Origin: Chamaecrista fasciculata
Taxonomy: Eukaryota; Streptophyta; Magnoliopsida; Fabales; Fabaceae
Assembly: GCA_003254925.1 (NCBI GenBank)
Contig: QANZ01000493.1
Location: forward strand, 6,374-70,373
Reading direction: 5' to 3'
Length of the DNA: 64,000 bases
The first letter of the stretch is position 1, and every line of letters begins with the position of its first letter. A model generated the notes under the pieces. It was given only the letters and a program-made list of their open reading frames with translations, ran no database searches and was not told the origin of the DNA. A program made the position numbers and the translations under genes. This document shows, piece by piece, positions 1 to 11,508 of this stretch.

Positions 1-1600
1 CGAACCCCACGACTTAATTAAGAAACCAAGCGACAAACAATTAGGCCACACTTACCCTTCTTTAATTTGTTGATAAAGGATAAAGATGGCTCACAATTAA
101 TAATTAATAATGGGCTTTTACTCCTGAGGCAGCCCTCCTAGCTATACTATACAAGGATCCAACCTCACTTGCTCATTCTTTTTCTCGCCTAGTCGTTAAT
201 TTATAGTCCTCTTTATCATATATAAATTCGAAGGGTTCTTATTTAAACAATGATTCACTGTACCTGCCTATTCAGTCCAATTTACTTTTCTTTTGTTTTT
301 TTTAAAAAAGACTATGGATTATGATTTTAAAGAGGATATATATATATATATATAGCCAAATAGTGACTCACCATTTTGGAGATATATAATATAAGACAGG
401 GCAATATATAAATAAATATAAAAATCTCTTGTATATATCTCCTTAATTACTTACGTACGTTATGCTTTACGAGATAACTTGAGAATACTATGTGTCTCGA
501 TGAAAATGTGGGGGTTAGGTTGAAGCGTCTTTTTGTGTCTCGATGCTTCCTGCTTTTATAATTAATGCACGCAAACCCAAGTCCCTTACTTTGCATTTTC
601 ATTCAGTCATTCAATTCATTCAATGTGTTGCCTTTTCATTTCATTACTCATTACAAAACAAAACTCCCTCATTCATGCCCACTGTCTCATTATGTCGCTT
701 CCGTGTGATTTATATTACTCACTACCAAACAAACTAAATTTCAAATATTCATAATTACTATCGTCTATCACCAAAGTAAATCAGCTTTTAAATCTCTAAT
801 TATATATACTCTAGTAATCACACCGATCGATTGCCATTTGCACTTGTCAAAGTCCAATGGCACCGCTTTGTTTGTCAAATTTGGATATGATAATGAGACA
901 ATATTGCCGATAAGGGTAAGGTACATTGAAGATTGAACTGAATACAATAAATTATAATGACTCACTTGTCATCGCTCATAAAAGTCTATGTGTGCAATTT
1001 AAAATTGAATTGTCTTTTTTTTATATATAAGTATTTGTGTGCAGCTTTGGGGTTTTGTTTGTTCTACAGCCTCATCAAAAATCTAATTCATTACTCTTCG
1101 CCACCAAACCCCAAGTCCACACGTGAGATATAAGATGTGATCAAAATGAGATCCATCCTATATCCTTCTAACTCGTTCTTTTTCTATCAACATTCCACAA
1201 TATTCTTCTCTGTTTCTTCACGATCTAACCACCTAACTAAATATTCCACACATTTCTTCTAATTATCTTCCAAACCAACTACTAATTAAGATTGATTTAG
1301 ATTGAAAAGCAATCTTCCTCGTCGTAAAGCGCAACAACAGGATTCCCTAAGCACAAGTACATTTGCATATATACATAGGCCCTAAATTAAAGTCACATTG
1401 ATATTGTGCCTTTCATCACTAAACTATTCGATCGATACAGCAAAAAAACAAAAGAAACAAATTTGTGATGGTACGTCACTATCAGAGCAGATAGGCAGCA
1501 AAGGAAATACAAAAATATATAATGGGAAACAAACACAAGAAGAAAAACAGTGGATGATAAATACCCTAAAAGTTAACTAGAGATGCATGTAAAATTGAAA
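1..1600. other. AT-rich intergenic DNA
   Basis: No coding region with a recognisable domain or convincing codon structure was found on either strand. Only short chance reading frames and TA-rich microsatellite runs (for example near 340-353) are visible. Confidence 0.6.
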
Positions 1601-1612
1601 AAGGATGAAATA

Positions 1613-1812
1613 GAATTAGAAGTGAGATGATGATGATGAAGAGGCAAGGGCGGGAGAGATGGAAGGGGGTCTGGAAGAAGAGAGAGCTAAGAGGAGAAGA
1701 AGAAGGAATATGAAAACGGGAATGAAAAGGAGAAGAGAAGGAGGAGGAGGCAGAGGAGGAAGAAGCAGAGGAAGAACAAGAATGGAGAGAGTCAGAAGAA
1801 GAAGGATCATGA
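1613..1812. repeat. Homopurine-rich tract (GA-rich, + strand)
   Basis: About 200 bases are almost entirely A and G on the plus strand. They are followed by short trinucleotide runs (ATC repeats near 1863-1887, GTT repeats near 1893-1912). The bias creates open frames on both strands: arginine and glycine rich on plus, leucine, serine and proline rich on minus. Neither resembles a known protein, so I treat the tract as low-complexity DNA. Such tracts can form triplex DNA, but nothing here shows function. Confidence 0.7.
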
Positions 1813-2445
1813 TTGTGTACCTTAACATGCATCTATATATCATTCATACACCTTCCTTCATCTCATCACCATCATCATCATCATCATCTTGTAATTGTTG
1901 TTGTTGTTGTTGTGATCCATGTATGTGTGTGTAATGTCCCTGCTTCATTCAATTGGGCAATTCATCTATTGTTAATTAAAGAGTAATTAATATTAGATGG
2001 ATATATGGAGGTTGGTTTTTGGATTTTGAAATGAAGAGGTGAGAGGAGAGAAAATAAAAGGAAGAGAGTAGGTTGATGATGAGGATTTGAGAAATGGGGA
2101 TGGGAGGAGGGTAGAAATATATAGTGAAATTAATAGATAGAAATGGAGAATTAAGAGTGGGAGAAGAGATATTAGGAGACAAGAAATTGAGGGTCAAGTC
2201 ATAGTCATAGTCATTGTCATTGTAAAATGCCAAAAGAGTCACTATCTAAGATGCAGCAATGTCTTGTTTAGACCAACTTCAATGTATCTCTGCTCCATAT
2301 CTACCATTAACTAATGATTCCCTTTCCTCACCCTCATCTATTCTATAAATTTCAACGTACATCACCCACTATTTTTCTTTTAAATTATTATTATTATCAT
2401 CATTATTCAACTCTTCTATTTTATATTTTTATTTCATTTTTAATA

Positions 2446-2752
2446 AGGTAAATTACACTTTAGTATCATGTGGTTTGACCCTATTTCACTTTGGTACCTG
2501 TGGTTTGAAACCTGACACTTTGGTCTCCATTAACACTTTGGTACCCTTTAGGGTTATTTTGTAATTTTTACCATAACAAATTTTGAAAAAATTACATATT
2601 GACCCCAAAATTTTTTTTAAAAGTTTTCATTTTAGTCCCAGGATAAAATGTTAATAGAGAATATCACAGGGTACCAAAGTGTTAGGTTTCAAACCAGATA
2701 GTACTAAAGTGAAATAGGGTTAAACCACGAGGTACCAAAGTGTAATTTACCT
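2446..2752. mobile_element. Mutator-like MITE with 9-bp target duplication
   Basis: The element is 307 bp and has long imperfect terminal inverted repeats of about 110 bases. Each begins AGGTAAATTACACTTT and contains repeated phrases of the type 'CACTTTGGTACC'. It is flanked by a perfect 9-bp direct repeat, TTTTTAATA, at 2437-2445 and 2753-2761. A 9-bp duplication with long TIRs is the hallmark of Mutator-type elements. It has no coding capacity. A half-end of similar sequence sits alone near 45800-45830. Confidence 0.85.
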
Positions 2753-2761
2753 TTTTTAATA

Positions 2762-4351
2762 TTACCTCTGTAGTTTCAAAATTTCTAATTTCACTAGCAC
2801 ATTGTCGGTCATATATCATTAATTATCATTCTCAATTCATATAATTCAAAACTAATCTATATTAATTAGTACAATTTCAAAAAGAATATATGATTTTACC
2901 TTTTCTTTTTCTCCCCCTCCCCACTTTGCTTTCTAAAAAATCTTAGCATATAATGTACTACACACCTCTTCTTTTTAAAGGATTGAATATTCCCTTTTGC
3001 CTTTTTTTATTGATTCACTAATGTCCACCAATTCAGTTTTCTAGGTTAAAAATAACTCTTCCAATGAGTCACTTACTTTCTTTTTATATTAAGTTACATT
3101 CATTATTTTAAAGATAAATTATTCTTCTTCCTTATAAATTTTAAGAACTATATATATATATATTCTTATACTCATCATTTACATATTTATATATTTATGA
3201 TATTATCTAAGTAATAGATATTAGTTCAAGATTGACATAGTTATCTTTAAGAAATAGAAATATTTTTTAATTTTAAGAAATGAAAATGTAATCTTCTAAT
3301 AAAGATACAATGATGATTTATCATTATATTAATTATATTGATTGAAATATTTGAAAATTTAGTTTTGCCAGTCATATATATATATATATATATATGACAA
3401 ATTGACGATTAGTTGCGGAATCAGAGCCACTTGGGATATGAAAACAGTAATGATGTTACGCCCAAAAGTTCTCTTGTATCAATGTTTAGTTTATTCGCCA
3501 AGTTCAATGAATCAATGAACTTACATACTTTACATCAACAATTAGCATTAGTTTAATTAAAGAAATGGACTAACCCCAATTAATTAATTACAGTTTAAGC
3601 AATTCTAAGTCACAATTTGCTTGGATGGGAAAGCTCGTCATTAAAGCAATATATAATAATGTGTCTATTGTTTATTGGTTTGGAGTTTTGGATTATTTCC
3701 ATCAAGTTTAAAACAAAGAAAAAAGAAGATGATGGGTTTGACTAAATCAGAAATAGGAAATCCAGGTGTGCATGAGCTAGCTTTTGCAATCCCACGAGAG
3801 AGACAATTTAACACTATTCTCAATGACTCTATGGGCTCCAAACTATTATTTTTTTTATCTTTTATTATTTATAAATAAAACTCAAATAACAACTTTTCTT
3901 AACTAATATATATTTAAACCTGTCCCACTCTCATATCATCCATAGATTGTGTCGTCCCACGAATTCAAAGCCTTCATTATTGTTATTTAATTTATTTTAT
4001 CGGTTTCCTCTTCTTTTTTTTTCCTTAGTTTTATGTTTTCATAAAAATAGATGCCACCAAAAATCTGTTAAATCTTGCCCGTTCGTGCGTGCATAGCATA
4101 TTCAATTCAAAAAATATAATTGTTTGAGATATAAAGAATGTACTGTGCCTCTCGTTTCTAGATTTTTTTTTCAAAGACGAATGCAATTAAAAATATAAAA
4201 TGGGCACACGTTAAACATCTTGAGACTTAAAAATTTAAATCTTAAGAGTGATCCTGAAACAACTTGTCATTTTTTAAATTAAAAAACAACTTGCCTATTG
4301 GGTTTTCACAAAAATTGCTTTTAATTATTTGGTTGCGTACAGGAAATGGAT

Positions 4352-4423
<72 letters not shown>

Positions 4424-5635
4424 GACTACAGTTTTAAAAATTAAATAGCCGAGTCACTAATGTAAAATANTTTTAGTTTATAGTTAAATATTTAAATTTT
4501 TATTTAAACATGTTCTTAAGACTTCTTTTCTGGCACGAGCTCATATCAAAATCGTCCAGTTCATAATGTTAAACTTTTAGTTTTTAACCTACGTTGATTG
4601 ATTCTGAAGAACTTTGATTATTTACTAACATGCATAATCGATACAAATTATGAGTTATTCTTGACAAATAGTATATTTAGTTTCAAATTTACGAGTTATT
4701 TTTGACAAATCTTTTTTTTTCAATTAAAATATTAATAAATAAGATCAAATTGAACTAAAAAATATTTTTGAAACTAAAATTATTAAAAATCACTTTCAAA
4801 CCAATTTGACCTCGCAGAGAAGGTGGGGGTGGAGTGCAATCTAACCTAAATTAAAGATAAAAGACTAAAATTATATATACTTTATTTAAAAAAAATTGTG
4901 CATCACAAATTAAAATTAGGTAGCAGAAGACTTGAAAGATCGACATTATTTGTGTTTTCTCTTTAATATTAATTAAATGTTTTGAGGAAATTAATTATTT
5001 TATATTTTTTTTAGTCAATTAAATATTTATATTTTCATAAATATTTCTAATTAATCCATTGTACGTAAATGTAAGCTAAAGCCTAAAGTCTACACATTAT
5101 GATGGTTGCTTGTTAATGATACCAACTTCATCATCATGGGTGTGATGCATGCTTCTTAAGTTCTTATAAGGTTTCATGAAAATTTAAAGTATTTGCCAAA
5201 ATTTCATGCTTGCTCCACTAATTAATTATTAAGTGAAAGACCAAAGGCAAGCTATTATTAACTAACATCACGCTTCTCCAATAATGAATCGATCCATGCA
5301 TATCTCTTCACTGTACTGTATCTAATTATAACCACAACTTAGACAGGAGTTGTTGGTGATTAATTAGTTTGTTGATTATTTGGAGGAATTAATGCTACAA
5401 GAAACTGGTCTTATAAATTTGAAATGTCTTCTTGGATTGAACTTTGAACCTATAGGATCAATGATATCTCAAGATAATTAAAAAGTCTTTGGGTGTTGAT
5501 TTGTTCATAGAAAACAAGTAGCACATATATAAGATTAACGATTTAGCATTAGATAATTATATAGAATTATAGAAAGTTGAAACTAACAGGGTGAGTACAA
5601 TATAGGTTTTGGTTCTCTCTCTCTCTTAACATTTA
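2762..5635. other. AT-rich intergenic DNA with microsatellites
   Basis: No gene is recognised. The span holds a CT repeat running into a TA repeat (4356-4422), a TA repeat near 3376-3394, and a single N at 4470. The reading frame at 3675-3878 shows no known domain and is probably chance. Confidence 0.6.
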
Positions 5636-5834
5636 GGGTTTGTTTGGATTTAAGGAGGGGGAGGGGAGGGAGGAGATTGGAAGGGGAGGGAAGGGGAGAG
5701 AGGGGGATTAATCCTCTCAATCTCTCCCCCTGTTTGGATCATCAAAAAAATGGAGTAGAGGATATTGAAGGATTATGTTATGACATTAGTATAAATTTAC
5801 TATTTTACCCCCTTTTAACATTGAATTTTTTTAA

Positions 5835-6250
5835 TATTTCCAACCGGGTTGGCCCGAGCCGATTTTTCCTGACCGGGCGGGCCGAAACAATTTTTTCCAA
5901 CCGAGCTAGCTCGAGTCGAATTTTTCCGACGTGGCCGGCCCGAACCAAATTTTTTCGACCAGGTTGGCCTGAGCTGAATTTTTCCGATCGGGCCGGCCCA
6001 AGCCGAATTCTTTCGACTGGGCCGGTCGGAGACAAATTTTTCCGACCGGGCCGGCTCGAGTTGAATTTTTCCGACAAGGCCGGCCCGAGCTGAATTTTTC
6101 CAATCGGGTCAGCTCGGGTCGGTTTTTCTCGACCGGGTCAGCCCGAGTCAAATTTTTCCGACCGGGCCGGCCCGAGACAAATTTTTCCAACCGGGCTAGG
6201 CTGAGCCAAATTTTTCCGACAAGGACGCCCGAGCCAAATTTTTCAAGGCG
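5835..6250. repeat. GC-rich ~30-bp minisatellite
   Basis: About 14 degenerate copies of a ~30-base unit occur, each with a GC-rich core of the type CGACCGGGCCGGCCCGAG followed by a T-run. The unit is close to a multiple of three, so long frames stay open on both strands with a 10-residue rhythm, but these are not genes. The high GC stands out sharply against the AT-rich surroundings. The copies abut, with no unique spacers, so this is not a CRISPR array. Confidence 0.8.
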
Positions 6251-6261
6251 CGTCCAAAACA

Positions 6262-6560
6262 AAAAAATAGGTTGAGGACCAAAACAGAAAAATAGTTTGA
6301 GGACCAAAATGGAATAAGAAATAGTTTGAGGACCAAAATAAAACAAAAAATAGTTTGAGGATCAAAATGGAATAAGAAATAGTTTGAGGACCAAAATAAA
6401 ATAAAAAATAGTTTGAGGACCAAAATAAAACAAAAAATAGTTTGAGAATCTAAAGAAACGAAAATTAGTTTGAGGACCAAAATGATCCCATAATTTGAGG
6501 ACCAAAACAGAACAAAAAATAATTAGAGGACCAAAATGAAAATAACCTCATAGTTTGAAG
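6262..6560. repeat. ~29-bp AT-rich tandem repeat
   Basis: About 10 copies of a unit with core TAGTTTGAGGACCAAAAT occur. The array directly follows the GC-rich minisatellite inside the same element. The phrase 'gaggaccaaaat' also recurs in the ends of other elements in this window. Confidence 0.75.
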
Positions 6561-6839
6561 ACCATAATGACTATTTAAACTAAAAATTATTGCAAAAAAA
6601 AAAAGAGAGAGTTCTAAAATCCTCTTAAATACCTCAAATTGGGGTATTTCAAATTTGCATTAGAATTGAAATCCTCCATCATCCTCCCTCAACCTCCCTT
6701 TCTGCTCCTTCATTATCTCTTCCCCCAAAGAAGGGGAGAGTTCTCTAATCTCCCCCTTCCTCTCCCCTTCTCCCCCAATCTCCCCAATCCAAACACACCC
6801 TTAAAAATGATTATGAGTAAGAGATATCTGTTATTATGA

Positions 6840-7145
6840 TTTTTGTCATCGAAACTGGATATTAGCAAATATCAAAATCAGTTATTTCTGTACAAATGAA
6901 GAAACTGGATATTAGCAAATATCAAAATCAGTTATTTCTGTCTGATAATTTTATTAATCCTCTGGGTGTATTTATACAAGTAAACTACTAAGCCTTGACC
7001 ACTCTAGTTGTCCAAGGCTAAGCTATTATACAATAACAGAAAACACAACTAGTTAAGTAAAAGCGTTGTCAAAAAAAAAAAACTAGTTAAGTAAAAGCAT
7101 TACAACAACTGAATTCCAACTAACTTCTGCAATATAATCCTCTCA
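6840..7145 (-). mobile_element. Possible solo LTR remnant (copia-like)
   Basis: Read on the minus strand this stretch has the look of a retrotransposon LTR: a TATA-like TTGTATAAATACACCC, then an AATAAAATT polyadenylation-like signal within about 30 bases, then a T-rich tail. It contains a 41-base segment present twice (6851-6891 and 6901-6941, spacing 50) and a shorter duplicated piece (7048-7064 and 7081-7097). No internal coding region or target duplication was identified, so the assignment is tentative. Confidence 0.4.
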
Positions 7146-7474
7146 TATATATAAATTATTTTTTATGAATATAAAATTTATTTTTATCAATTTTTACATT
7201 TATAACTATTAAAATAATAAGAATAATGTACCTAACTCAATATTTCAGATCAGACTTAAAAGCAAAAAACTCATGGAGTTAGCCTTTGAACAGGTGGTGG
7301 AACATTTAAACTTTGAAGACTACAATAAAGTAAAAATAAAACTTTGAAAATTGAAATAAAATTCACTTTATATATGATTGGATGATTGAAATCAAGTTTT
7401 TACTTATATATATATAAATTAAAAATACAAGTATATATGACGCTGCTAATTTTGTGGGAGCTTTTTCAGAGCAA
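7146..7474. other. AT-rich spacer
   Basis: Nothing recognisable was found here apart from short TA-rich runs. Confidence 0.5.
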
Positions 7475-8035
7475 GACGTTAGCGTCCGTTTGGTTAGGTT
7501 TTAGGTTGGTAAAGGAAAGAGTTTTACATGGGAAAAATTGTGAGGGAAAGGAAAAGTAGTTGAGGAAAAGTAGTTGAGGGAATGTAAAGTAGGTAAAGAT
7601 TGAAAGTGTTTGGTATAAAAAGATAGGGGAGGGAAAGTAAAATAGATATAAAAAGAAAATGACAAAAATGCCCTTCCACAACCACCATAAGACCACCGCC
7701 GCCGTCCACGGTGGCCGACGACGCTGTCAACCGCCATCCAACGCCGTATACGGTGGTCTGAGCCGCTGTCTACGGGGCCGGCGCCGCCGTCCACAGTGGT
7801 TAGAGCCGCCGTGTATGGTGGCCGAAGCTTCCGTGGACAGTGGTCGGCGCCGCCACCGTCCACCACCGTCGCTGCCGCCGTCCACCGTCAGGGAAGAAGA
7901 TGGGACGGGAGTGAGAGGGACAATTTAAAAATTCTAACATAATTCCCTAGGTAGACTTGGATTACATCAGAAATGTGAAGTAAAGAAAAATGACCTATGT
8001 AATCCACTTTACAGAACATATATTGTCATACCAAA
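7475..8035. mobile_element. Probable TIR element with GC-rich repeated core
   Basis: The left side begins with GTCCGTTTGGTTAGG and the right side ends near CATACCAAACACATG. This 'GTTTGGT...ACCAAAC' pairing is common at ends of plant MULE-type elements. Between them, 7680-7900 is a GC-rich stretch of imperfect CCGCCGTCCACGGTGG-type repeats that contrasts with its surroundings. No target duplication could be confirmed and the boundaries are approximate. The frames through the core show no known domain. Confidence 0.4.
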
Positions 8036-10212
8036 CACATGAAAATCTTAAAATTTATGCCACTTTACAATGCAAAGTGCAATTCCAACGTACCAAAGGG
8101 AGCCCAAGTAGAATTTTGGAAGGAATTTGTCAACTGTCTAGAGGTACTTGTGCACCAATATTTCTTAATTTGGCCACAGTACAATACGTAAAGCAAACAG
8201 AAGAGCAACATGCAATGCATCCATTAGTCGTCACTTTTCTTTGTCCAATTAATGAAGAAGCTTATATATGGAGACAGATTCAGAAGCAGTACTTACGTAC
8301 ACTATCAGTGAATGCAATATAGTGCTATAAAATGTGAAGCCAAACCTAAGTGGCCACTCATTATGAGTGGATAGATATGACATCCTCTTTGCCTATTTCC
8401 AAAACTTTGACTCATTACATATATCATATATGTTCCTGCACACACCACATGCATGCACTGCACCCATCACTTTTTCAACATTCATCATATCTTTCCGTAT
8501 TATTTGTGTTGGGCTTGTTATTAGATTCCCACTCTTTCAACTTTCAACCATATGCTCCCCCATATCATGCAAACCTACCTAGCTATATATCTACCTGACA
8601 ATTTTCTTTTTCACTTCTGCTCTCAATCATTTCCTCATGGTACAATGTTTCATTGCATCACATTTGAGACATTGAATATCACCGTATAAAGTTGATCCAT
8701 TCGAATTTTTATTTTCTTAACCACTTGATCATGAGTCCAATTTGGAACACACAAATAAATATAATCAAATCAATATATATCTGATCTTGAAATCATAATT
8801 AAAATGTTACGTATACGGAGTATGATCAATTGCTCACATGAAATTAAACTCAATTTTTCTCTCCTTATCTTATCTATTTTAAATGACTATTTTAATGTAA
8901 AAGATTTTTAAATTAGAAAAAAGACTTAGTCCATGTAAATATTGAGGGTTGACACTTGGCACTTTCTACTCATCATATGATCAGTAGTCAAATGTTAATT
9001 AATTAAGTCAAATAAAATAATTTTCTAATATATTCTTCCACTTGAATGTTAAAAATCAAGTTTCAAGTGATTTCAAAAGTAAATATAAAAAAACACTTTC
9101 TAGTTAAACAAATAATTAAAACTAAGATCAATCAAACATGCATGATGCATGATGTATGCTACTTGGCCAAAGAAAAAATAGAACATGCATGCTAACTTGT
9201 ATAATTTGGGATTTGTTAATGGATCCTCAAGCATTATTGATATATAGGTGTCAGATGTGTCTCTAATTCTGTACCCATTTGATCTACATATTTGCATGTA
9301 CAGGGGCAATATATAATGCTTAGAAAGAATCTAACAGAAAACAACACTCGAGTGTTCTTTTAGTTGTTGAATTTAAGGTTTTTCAAAATTCATATATATA
9401 TATATATATATATTTCACATGAATAATCTCGAAAGAATTTATTAGATCCAAGGGTTGAAAGCCTGTAGCATATAGCCCTAATATATATACTTGAGATTTT
9501 AACTTCCTAAAAGGTTAAGTTGTCTAACCATCTGTTGAATTGCTTGAGAAATACCTAGCTAGGTATGTAAATTAGTTTTTAAATATAACAAAATTTGTTC
9601 TCAGACCAAAAAAAATTGTCTATGTTCATTAATTGGCCTCCATTTTCTGCGTCCTATATCATCTTACTCTGTTTCTCTTTTGAATGAAAAGTCGAGTCCT
9701 CGTTCCACAAGCTTTTGAGAGACGACATGTATTATTTAATTGCTTCAAGATTTACTGTAATATGATATGTTAGAAGATTAAAGAAAGAGAGTATTGGAGG
9801 GTTGGAGTATTTTAATGTCCTATATATGTCTTCATCTCTCCTTAAGAAATTAATTTTTATTAATGTTTGTTTGATTTTCAAAAAAAAAATTGAGAGAAAA
9901 AGAAAACAGAACATAGGATTTTTTTTTTTCGCCTGAAAAACAGAACATTGGATTGTTATAACTTATAACACTCCAATACTCTGAATCATTGCCTTATCTT
10001 AGAATTAAACACATACTAATTAAATTAAATTATATTAAACAAATCAAAACCGTCAAGATTTTCAGAAATTGTTCAATACTATTTGATATTTTGATTAGAA
10101 CATTGACCCGCCGGCATGCAACAAACACCTATTTGCTTCCTCAGAACATACATACATACATACATATAAATATACAGATTTTCAGTCATTATATATATAT
10201 ATATATTACATA
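8036..10212. other. Intergenic region downstream of the bHLH gene
   Basis: No protein is recognised. The 110-codon frame at 7990-8319 has no known domain and lacks convincing exon context. TA microsatellites lie near 9392-9412 and 10194-10205, and a CATA run lies near 10148-10167. Confidence 0.55.
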
Positions 10213-11403
10213 TCAGAGCACCGAAATGATTTGATTACCATCCATATGCTTGGAAGCATTGAAATTAAAAACCCCTAATTCCTTCTTCTCATACATTGAC
10301 AAAAGCTTGTCACTTAGAATGTCTGTCTCTAATCTACAAGTTTTGTCCATCTGCACAAACACCAGAAGATACTTTAACTTAATTAATTAATTTGGTCACA
10401 AATTAATAGTTTAATATGCATGGAGCTGGCTCAATTATGATATATACCTGAACATGCAAGGTGTAGAAGATTCTGCCTCCAAATGTGTCAAAGGAAGAAG
10501 CATTGAGAAGGGAAAGGCCTTGATTTTGTAAACAGAGCAAGATATCAGAGAGTAGTAGTGGAGTAGTTTTGTGAAGCTTAAGAGAGGAAATATGAATGAC
10601 GGCCTGTGTTTCATTGACAATAGTTGTTGAAACTAGGCAATTAGCAGAATTGTTATATTGTGGAGATTTGGTTGGACACTGATCTTTGCTTGCTGCATGA
10701 TCTGCTTGCTTTTTAATTCTCATCAATAAAAGTTCTTCCTTTTTCTTTTTCAGTGCTTCCACTTCCTCTTCTAACTCTGGTATGTACTTTAGCACTCGTC
10801 CAATTGTCACTGGAATACTTAGTTTCTTCTGCAACCATATGTTATATATTGTTAATTTAATAAACAAGCAGCTATGTATAATAATGAAGTGGCCTGTATG
10901 TTGGGACATATATATCGCCATGAATTAATGTTTCCATAACTTTTCTACATATGATCATTTATATAGTTTTGGACCTTTTCATATAAAGCAATATCAAAAT
11001 ATAAAAGAAAAGGAAGAGATGGAGAGATGATAGAATGAATGAATTGTAAGTAATAAAATAGTAGGTAGGGTACCGATTGATCAGACAGAGGAAGCATTGA
11101 ACGAAGTGAGGAATACAAAGTATTGATCTTCTTGCGACGATCACGTTCACTAGCATTGTGGTGAAGCTTCTTGGCCATGGGTGATGGTGAGGGTGAGGGT
11201 GATGGTGATGGTGATAGTGATGAGGATGATGGTGTCAACCACTGAAGAAGCTCCTGGCTTTGAGGCTGAGGCTGAGATAATGAACCAATCAACTGATCAT
11301 CAAGAGGAATATGAGAGGTATAATTAGTAGCATAGTGTTTGTCATTAATATAGTGACTTGTGGACTCATTCCATTCAAACACAGGAGGGGATAATGCTAA
11401 CAT
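10213..11403 (-). CDS. bHLH transcription factor, subgroup Ib (bHLH38/39/100/101-like)
   Basis: A DNA-binding regulator. Subgroup Ib bHLHs are known to pair with FIT-type bHLHs and switch on iron-uptake genes under iron deficiency; that role here is inferred from family. Three exons on the minus strand, 11403-11074, 10828-10448 and 10350-10213, join in frame to 282 codons with GT-AG introns. The start MLALSPP is typical of the subgroup. After a Ser-Pro repeat (about 63-75) the basic region has His82, Glu86 and Arg90 at the spacing that reads E-box DNA, followed by helix 1, a loop and helix 2 (to about 135) and a Lys/Glu-rich zipper-like stretch. The C-terminal ~100 residues form the ACT-like region. 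The first intron falls inside the HLH, between the loop and helix 2. The start is the first ATG downstream of a TATA-like box. Confidence 0.88.
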
Positions 11404-11498
11404 TATGGGTATATTGGATTTTAGTAATTACTAGATGATAAGAAGTTATTGCTTATTGTATTGATGGTGAGATTGATATTGATCATAACCCTATGTGT

Positions 11499-11508
11499 AT
11501 TTATAAAC
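11499..11508 (-). promoter_or_regulatory. TATA-like box of the bHLH gene
   Basis: TTTATAAATA on the minus strand lies about 100 bases upstream of the bHLH start codon, a normal position for a plant promoter. A G-box core CACGTG lies further upstream at 11828-11833 and a second CACGTG near 12233. Both are potential bHLH or bZIP sites, but binding is not shown. Confidence 0.55.

Larger units (their letters stand above)
5636..6800. mobile_element. Probable Mutator-like element filled with tandem repeats
   Basis: The left end (GGGTTTGTTTGGATT followed by a purine-rich stretch) is matched in inverse at the right end (a pyrimidine-rich stretch then AATCCAAACACACCC), giving terminal inverted repeats of roughly 70-90 bases with imperfect pairing. 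The interior is almost wholly two tandem arrays (see separate entries). I could not find a clean target-site duplication: the flanks TTAACATTT and TTAAAAATG match at only 6 of 9 bases. The superfamily call is therefore inference. No transposase is encoded. Confidence 0.6.

Noticed and set aside
1566-1934. Overlapping frames rich in Arg/Gly (plus) and Leu/Ser/Pro (minus), the latter resembling a secreted peptide
   Set aside because: They are produced by the homopurine/homopyrimidine tract. There is no known domain, and both strands are open for the same compositional reason.
5644-6480. Long open frames on both strands with 10-residue periodicity, and CRISPR-like regularity of repeats
   Set aside because: They arise from a ~30-bp minisatellite whose units abut without unique spacers. 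This is a plant genome, not a CRISPR locus, and there is no sign of real coding.
7501-7928. Frames of 89 and 121 codons through the GC-rich core
   Set aside because: Low-complexity Arg/Pro-rich or Gly/Val-rich translations from imperfect repeats, with no domain.
7990-8322. 110-codon plus-strand frame
   Set aside because: No recognisable motif, no promoter or splice context. Part of it overlaps the end of a probable transposon.
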